The position numbers and the translations under genes were made by a program. Positions 10,466 through 14,865 of a stretch of DNA of 14,865 nt are shown here, one piece after another. The stretch comes from Physocladia obscura (lineage: Eukaryota; Chytridiomycota; Chytridiomycetes; Chytridiales; Chytriomycetaceae): assembly GCA_027596945.1 (NCBI GenBank), contig JADGJH010000696.1:1-14865 (forward strand), read 5' to 3'. Numbering within the stretch: position 1 is the first letter of the stretch; every line of letters starts with the position of its first letter. The notes below the pieces were generated by a model. It ran no database searches. It saw only the letters and a program-made list of their open reading frames with translations, and was not told where the DNA came from.

Positions 10466-10770
10466 GTGTCAATTCAGTTTTTCAGGATTTTTTTGCCTTT
10501 TTTTTTTTGCATTTAGATTCAGGGATTTTCCATTGTCTTAACGATGAGCATCGTAATCAACTTTATCTTTCCATTTAAATAATGTGTGCGTGTACGTGAT
10601 ACTCATCTTCGAAGACTGCATGGTTTGCTAAAAAAAAAAAATTGATTAAAAAAAATTTCAATATAGCCATGATTCGCAGTCAAAGAAGCTTTTTAATATC
10701 ACAAAATCAAAAAGAAAATGTGTTTCCATTTGTTACATACAAGGAAAAAACCGAAGTTATTCCATTGGTT
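10466..10770. other. Intergenic region between PH5 and PH4
   Basis: About 305 AT-rich bases, with T and A runs near 10490-10510 and 10629-10655. It holds the PH5 3' end and the PH4 promoter. No other feature is seen. Confidence 0.45.
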
Positions 10771-12344
10771 CTACAACATTAAACTCGCCTTCATTTTCTC
10801 GGCTTTCAATTTTGCGTCATCAATTTTTTGAATTGCCGCCTTGTCTTGCTTGCTCCGCGCCTGCCTATCAATTTCGGCTATTTCAATCTGCCGCGCACGC
10901 TGCTGCATTATTTTTCTATCCATTTCAGCGCGCATACGATCATCCTCTTCTTTCCGCATTGCATAAATCTGCTCCCGCCGGAAATTTTCTGAGGCAGCCC
11001 GCTGCCGCATAAAGCGATCGTCTTGCATCGGTTGAATCATTGGTGGTAACTGTTGCATAAGTGGAATATATTCTTGGTCATTGTGATAACCATTCGCCCA
11101 TGGTTGCTGTTGTTGTTGTTGGTCTGACGAGTAACTGCCGTTACTCCGATGTGCGAAAGCGTTCGGATGTGTGAAGCCGCTTTGGCCACTAACTGATGAA
11201 CTGATGGATCCGGACCTAGTTCCTGGGTGTTTAAGGAAGGGAGACGCAGGAATTGAAATTGACCGTCGATTTGCATATTCGTTACGCCCCGAGCTACGCG
11301 AAGAGCGAACACGAGTGAGTCCTGCGGGATATTGCTGCTGCTGCTGCGGTTGGTACGAATTTTGATCATTGATCACGACAATTGGCGGCGCCACTGTGCT
11401 GTTTTGAATTGTTCGGTTGATTGAACGGACCCAAAGAATCATTGTAGCTTCATCAGAAAACCGCAAAGTCCAGGTGCGTTTAACGACTGTTGTTGAATCG
11501 TTGGCAAGGCCCTTTCCGTGAATCTTTAGAATCCAAGCGTTATCTTGGGAATCAAAGAATCCGTCGCACCCTGAAAGAGGGAGAAAGGTGATGGGGGCAT
11601 CAGACTGCGAAGCGGTTGCTTTGAAAAGAAAGAGATTTGCATCTGAGGTGAGGATAAAGAGGCGTTGTTTGTATTCACGGACGTCACTTCCCGAAGAAGC
11701 ATTAAGCTTCTCAAGAATGGTGGACAATACACTTGAATGTCAGGATTAATATTCACGTGTGACATGCAATAATTAAATTTTAGTAAGTCAATTGACATTT
11801 GTGATCAGAAAGAAAATGGAAGTACGAACACAGTTGAAGACAATTGAAGCGACTCAAGGGTGAGAACGTCGGACGATTGCCTCAGCATATTGGGTGCCAT
11901 CGTCGAGGTCAAGTCTGAACCGCGACTGAGGCGGTTTGGATTTGAAACGGCTGTGGAATGGCCGGACGCGGGGCGCGAATACTGGGAGTGTAGGTCAGGC
12001 GAGTCGCGGTGGGTGTAATTGATTGTGTTGGTGTTGTTGTCATTATTCACGTTGTGGTTGCTATAGTTGCTGTAGTCGTTGTTTACGCTGTTGTTTGTGC
12101 TGTAGTTTAAGCTGAAGCTGTTTACGCTGCCGCTGTTGCCGTGTTCATCCAGCCCAAAGTCGCCCATTGACTGCAGCAAGTCTTCTAGTCTGTTTGTGGC
12201 CTTGCTGTGCGCCGACTGCTGCGACCCGGCACGCGACTGCGGTTGCGACTGTTGCAGCGAGGCCGGTGAGTGGCGCGACAAAGGCGCCGCAGACCGCGAC
12301 CGAACTACCATCGGCGGCTGTAACGGATACGGGTGGCTGCTCAT
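10771..12344 (-). CDS. PH domain protein PH5 (two exons, 491 aa)
   Basis: I model exons 12344-11830 and 11731-10771 with a 98-base phase-2 intron (GTTCGT...TTCAAG), giving 491 residues. The frame is open upstream to an ATG at 12509, which would add 55 residues; I prefer 12344 because MSSHPYPLQPP begins the low-complexity composition typical of the relatives. The N-terminus is Ser/Gln-rich, then Asn/Tyr-rich, and ends in LTLESLQLSST. The PH domain is about residues 174-281: ILEKL, YKQRLFIL, NLFLFK, APITFLPLSGC, DGFFD, WILKIHGKG, RTWTLRF and the helix Trp at 272. K180, K193 and R195 supply the basic phosphoinositide-type signature. RRSIS, Gln runs and an Arg/Glu/Lys-rich helical tail at about 412-491 follow. 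The donor choice is the weak point; a donor 14 bases earlier (GTCTTC) also keeps phase 2. Closest relative is PH4. Adaptor role is inference. Confidence 0.78.
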
Positions 12345-12761
12345 TCCCCAAATCTGTTCTCTGCACGTCGCGATTCGATTGGCTGCAAAACTTGTGGGGG
12401 CTTCCGATTTCTGAAACACAATTTCGTAAAATCTCCTTAAGGGAATCTCTCCGCCACTTTTGGAACCATATTCAAACTCGGTTATTAAAGCTCGGATTGC
12501 CTTGCGCAATCGTATTAATATTGCCTAATTGCAGAAAACCCTGGTACTCAGACTTAGCATTCCTTTTTGAATTCCAGGAATCAAGAATTTCATAAATTCA
12601 GCCGTCTGAAAACGATAATTATTAATATTTAATGGCTCCTTTGCGGAGAGTGGTTACTTTGAAATCTTTAAAGTAAGTTGCACGTGGCAGGCACGCGATC
12701 ATCTTTCATTTCAAATGTTCAAATGTTCAAGGGGGAGATGCTGTGCTTTTTTTGAGTCCAA
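12345..12761. promoter_or_regulatory. Divergent intergenic region between PH5 and the TDP2-like gene
   Basis: PH5 reads left and the TDP2-like gene reads right from this 417-base region, so both promoters must lie here. If PH5 starts at 12509, only 252 bases separate the genes. A short direct repeat of a 9-base unit (TTCAAATG-type) lies at about 12710-12730. I cannot identify a TATA box with confidence. Confidence 0.45.
12738..12755 (+). promoter_or_regulatory. Possible upstream ORF of the TDP2-like gene
   Basis: A five-codon reading frame with its own ATG and TGA ends six bases before the main ATG at 12762. If the transcript begins upstream of it, scanning ribosomes would meet it first. The transcription start is unknown, so function is unproven. 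Confidence 0.3.
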
Positions 12762-13901
12762 ATGCAACAACAGTTGCAAAAGACACTGACAACTCTCAAA
12801 AGCACGCCAATGCGCGTGCGAGCGAATAACGGAACAGTAATGGAATATACGGCCGGAAAAGCGACAACCGAAACGTTAAGTGAAGCAAAAGCGCTCAACT
12901 TCACAACATCGACTACAATATCTTCAACTGCATTTATAACCGCACCAAAACCATCTGGGGTAATTTTTCGTGCGGGAGAATGGATAAAGTATGAACCTTT
13001 AACGAACCCACCTGAAGCCGATAGTAACCAACCACAAACAATGACACTTCGACTTGTCACATGGAACGTATGGTTTGAAACCGAGCATATATCGGCTCGC
13101 TCGCGTGCTCTTCTTGCTGAAGCGCTGGCCACAAATCCTTCTATTCTATGTTTCCAGGAAGTCACACAGCCGTTCATGTCGATCCTCGAGGAAACCGAGC
13201 AAATCCGCAATAATTTCTGGCTTTCGTATGATCCAAAAACGCATAACTTTGCGCAGGGCGGATATACATGCATTGTTGCCGTAAATCTATCCTACTTTAC
13301 CATAAAATTGCTCAAGGAAGTTGAAGTGTATTCCATCATGGGTCGTTCTTTGTGGCTGGTTGAATTATCATACGTTGTAAATAGTTTGATCAAAACACTA
13401 CGCGTTATGACATCGCATTTTGAGTCCATGAGTTATGGTCAACATGCTCGGCGAGACCAGCGTATTGCTGCAAAACAAGCGCTTCTTGCTGAGTTGAATT
13501 TTGGTATCTCTGCTGCATATGACTTTATTCTGTGTGGTGACTTTAATATGACTGAGGATGCAGAAGAAAACAGTCTTTTGGAATTAGGTTTTCATGACGT
13601 TTTTGACACAGTTCCCAATTCTACTACTACCAACAGTAAGTTTCGTCGAGAAACTGTAGTTCCTGGCGGATATACAATTGGAATCACGTATCCTTCAGAT
13701 ATTTTTCCACCAAAAAGATTCGATCGCGTTGTGATGCTTCCGCCTGTTGTCGTTGAAGATAATGATAAAAACCCGTTAATTCCTGTTGAATATTTTGAAC
13801 TGGGCAAGTCGCCTATTTTGGGACTTTCCAGTTCTAATGGCCTCAACAATTGCGTTTATCCGTCTGATCATTTGGGTGTTTGTGTTTCATTCAAAATGTG
13901 A
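12762..13901 (+). CDS. TDP2-like endonuclease/exonuclease/phosphatase-fold enzyme (379 aa)
   Basis: The single exon encodes 379 residues. The Mg-dependent endonuclease/exonuclease/phosphatase fold spans about residues 95-379. The motifs appear in order: TWNVWFE (N102), CFQEV (E133), SHFES (H219, E221) followed by RRDQR, GDFN (D260, N262), RFDRV, and the terminal PSDHLGV (D369, H370). These correspond to the metal-binding and catalytic residues of the family. The HFES box followed by an Arg/Gln segment, and the overall length, fit tyrosyl-DNA phosphodiesterase 2, which removes trapped topoisomerase II from 5' DNA ends. Residues 1-93 are Thr/Ala-rich with no recognisable ubiquitin-binding domain. 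All catalytic positions appear intact, so the enzyme is probably active. Another phosphodiesterase of the same fold is possible, as substrate cannot be read from motifs alone. It is divergent from PH5 and lies 392 bases before the methyltransferase gene. Confidence 0.85.
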   Translation: MQQQLQKTLTTLKSTPMRVRANNGTVMEYTAGKATTETLSEAKALNFTTSTTISSTAFITAPKPSGVIFRAGEWIKYEPLTNPPEADSNQPQTMTLRLVTWNVWFETEHISARSRALLAEALATNPSILCFQEVTQPFMSILEETEQIRNNFWLSYDPKTHNFAQGGYTCIVAVNLSYFTIKLLKEVEVYSIMGRSLWLVELSYVVNSLIKTLRVMTSHFESMSYGQHARRDQRIAAKQALLAELNFGISAAYDFILCGDFNMTEDAEENSLLELGFHDVFDTVPNSTTTNSKFRRETVVPGGYTIGITYPSDIFPPKRFDRVVMLPPVVVEDNDKNPLIPVEYFELGKSPILGLSSSNGLNNCVYPSDHLGVCVSFKM

Positions 13902-14293
13902 TTTTAATTTCTGCAATATTATTTTTAAGTGCTACATAAATTTGAGTAACGATAATTACAACACTGAAAATTTATTCATATGCCTTTATTTTCCATTTTT
14001 ATCACCATCACGACCTTGGTACATTTGAGGCTGATATATCAGAATAAGTGGTCGTTTGTATCTCAGCTGAAAGTCTACCTGAAACAAAATTGACAAACAA
14101 TAAAATTAGTAAAAATAATAGTAACGTTGATTGGCTTTTACTCAGCGATTTTATTTAGCTTTTATTGCGATGCAGTTGCTTTTTATCAAAAGATACAGCG
14201 GTTTGGTTAACAATGCCCCACATTTGAAAATTTCCAATTTACGAATCAAAAAAATGAGGGTAACTTGAAAGATAAAAATAAAGCAAAAAACAA
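13902..14293. other. Intergenic region before the methyltransferase gene
   Basis: About 390 AT-rich bases between two plus-strand genes. It must hold the 3' end of the TDP2-like gene and the promoter of the next. An AATAAA on the plus strand at 14099-14104 could be a poly(A) signal about 200 bases after the stop. A four-codon upstream frame lies at 14254-14268. Nothing else is seen. Confidence 0.4.
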
Positions 14294-14865
14294 ATGGGTT
14301 CGCAAGCTTCAAAGAGCATTGAAAGACACAACACGGCAAAGAAAACCAGTACTACTGGAGCTGCAAGCGAAACGTCCACCGCTGCAGCAGCGAACAACTT
14401 ATCATCAGAATCTTCAGATACTCATTCCGACCCAACAATCAAGCTCATCACTAGTCTTGCTGATGTTGACTTAACCAGAGAATATCATGGCGTTGAAAAT
14501 GGCGAATATGTTTTGCCTGCAGATGCTGTAGAACAAGATCGCCTCGAGTTGCAGGTTATATTAGCTCTTTCCAATACTTGGAAAAAAAATATTTAACTTT
14601 AATAATTTTGCAGCATTATTTGTTGCGACATCTGTTCAAAGGGCAAGTTTCAATCTAAAAAACATAGGAATTTATTTACTAGGAAAAAAAAATACAGGGA
14701 TATTACTCGGCAAGACATCAAGGAGGTTTTAGTGAAGCCCGGTTACAAAATCCTTGACGTTGGTTGCGCGAACGGAGTTTGGCTTGATTCAATCTCAAAA
14801 GTTTATGCGCAGGCTGAGCTTTATGGAGTGGTAATATACGTCCATTGTGTCAGTAACAATAATTT
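14294..14865 (+). CDS. SAM-dependent methyltransferase, 5' part (runs off the window)
   Basis: Exons 14294-14554, 14614-14642 and 14698-14830 are visible and give 141 residues; a GTAATA donor then follows and the rest lies outside the window. Introns are 59 bases (GTTATA...TTGCAG), 55 bases (GCAAGT...TACAG) and one unfinished. Residues 1-45 are Ser/Thr/Ala-rich and begin MGSQASK, which fits the N-myristoylation pattern with Gly2, Ser6 and Lys7. Then come LEYHGV-like and DRLELQHYLL segments seen in many fungal class I methyltransferases just before the SAM domain, and SAM motif I, ILDVGCANGVW, at about residues 115-125. The substrate is unknown: this fold acts on small molecules, lipids or proteins. 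Only the first part of the catalytic domain is visible, so activity cannot be judged. Confidence 0.82.
14643..14697 (+). other. GC-AG intron in the methyltransferase gene
   Basis: The junction reads AAAGG|GCAAGT at the donor and TACAG|G at the acceptor. Splicing there joins LQHYLLRHLFKG to DITRQDIKEVLV in frame. The GT donor four bases further on leads to a stop in the next exon. The donor otherwise matches the GC-AG consensus well. Confidence 0.65.

Noticed and set aside
12136..12595. Two plus-strand frames opposite PH5 exon 1
   Set aside because: Cys/Ala-rich composition is the mirror of Ser/Gln codons in PH5; no domain is visible.
12719..13273. 184-codon minus-strand frame opposite the TDP2-like gene
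   Set aside because: It is the antisense shadow of a gene with all catalytic motifs on the plus strand.
1..14865. CRISPR array, transposon, tRNA or rRNA
   Set aside because: No regular spaced repeats, terminal inverted repeats with a transposase, cloverleaf or ribosomal sequence was found on reading both strands.

Overview
The window is nuclear DNA from a eukaryote, most likely a fungus. Coding stretches are split by short introns of 55-126 bases, spacers are AT-rich with long A or T runs, and the proteins carry Ser/Asn/Gln-rich low-complexity stretches. A chytrid-like early-diverging fungus is my best guess, from overall style and the fungal look of the terminal methyltransferase. That placement is inference and I name no species.

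Layout. Five genes for pleckstrin-homology (PH) domain proteins lie head to tail on the minus strand: PH1 (329-1603), PH2 (2465-3757), PH3 (4393-5864), PH4 (9082-10465) and PH5 (10771-12344). They share one plan: a low-complexity N-terminus, a short hydrophobic Leu/Ser motif, a phase-2 intron at the same place just before the PH domain, the PH domain, and a low-complexity tail that in four of them includes a charged helical stretch. PH1 has one additional intron. Between PH3 and PH4 sit a stretch (6591-7008) that may be the decayed tail of a sixth copy, and an unrelated five-exon gene I do not recognise (7411-8705, minus).

To the right the strand changes. A single-exon TDP2-like endonuclease/exonuclease/phosphatase-fold enzyme (12762-13901, plus) is divergent from PH5. 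It is followed by the 5' part of a class I SAM-dependent methyltransferase (from 14294, plus), which starts with a possible myristoylation signal, contains a GC-AG intron and runs off the window.

How the genes work together. The PH array looks like a local expansion of one family by tandem duplication, probably membrane- or phosphoinositide-associated adaptors: none shows a catalytic domain. Three of the five keep a basic signature associated with phosphoinositide binding and two have lost its middle lysine, which suggests divergence of ligand. The two plus-strand genes have no evident functional link to the array. No RNA genes, transposons, CRISPR arrays or viral sequences were seen.
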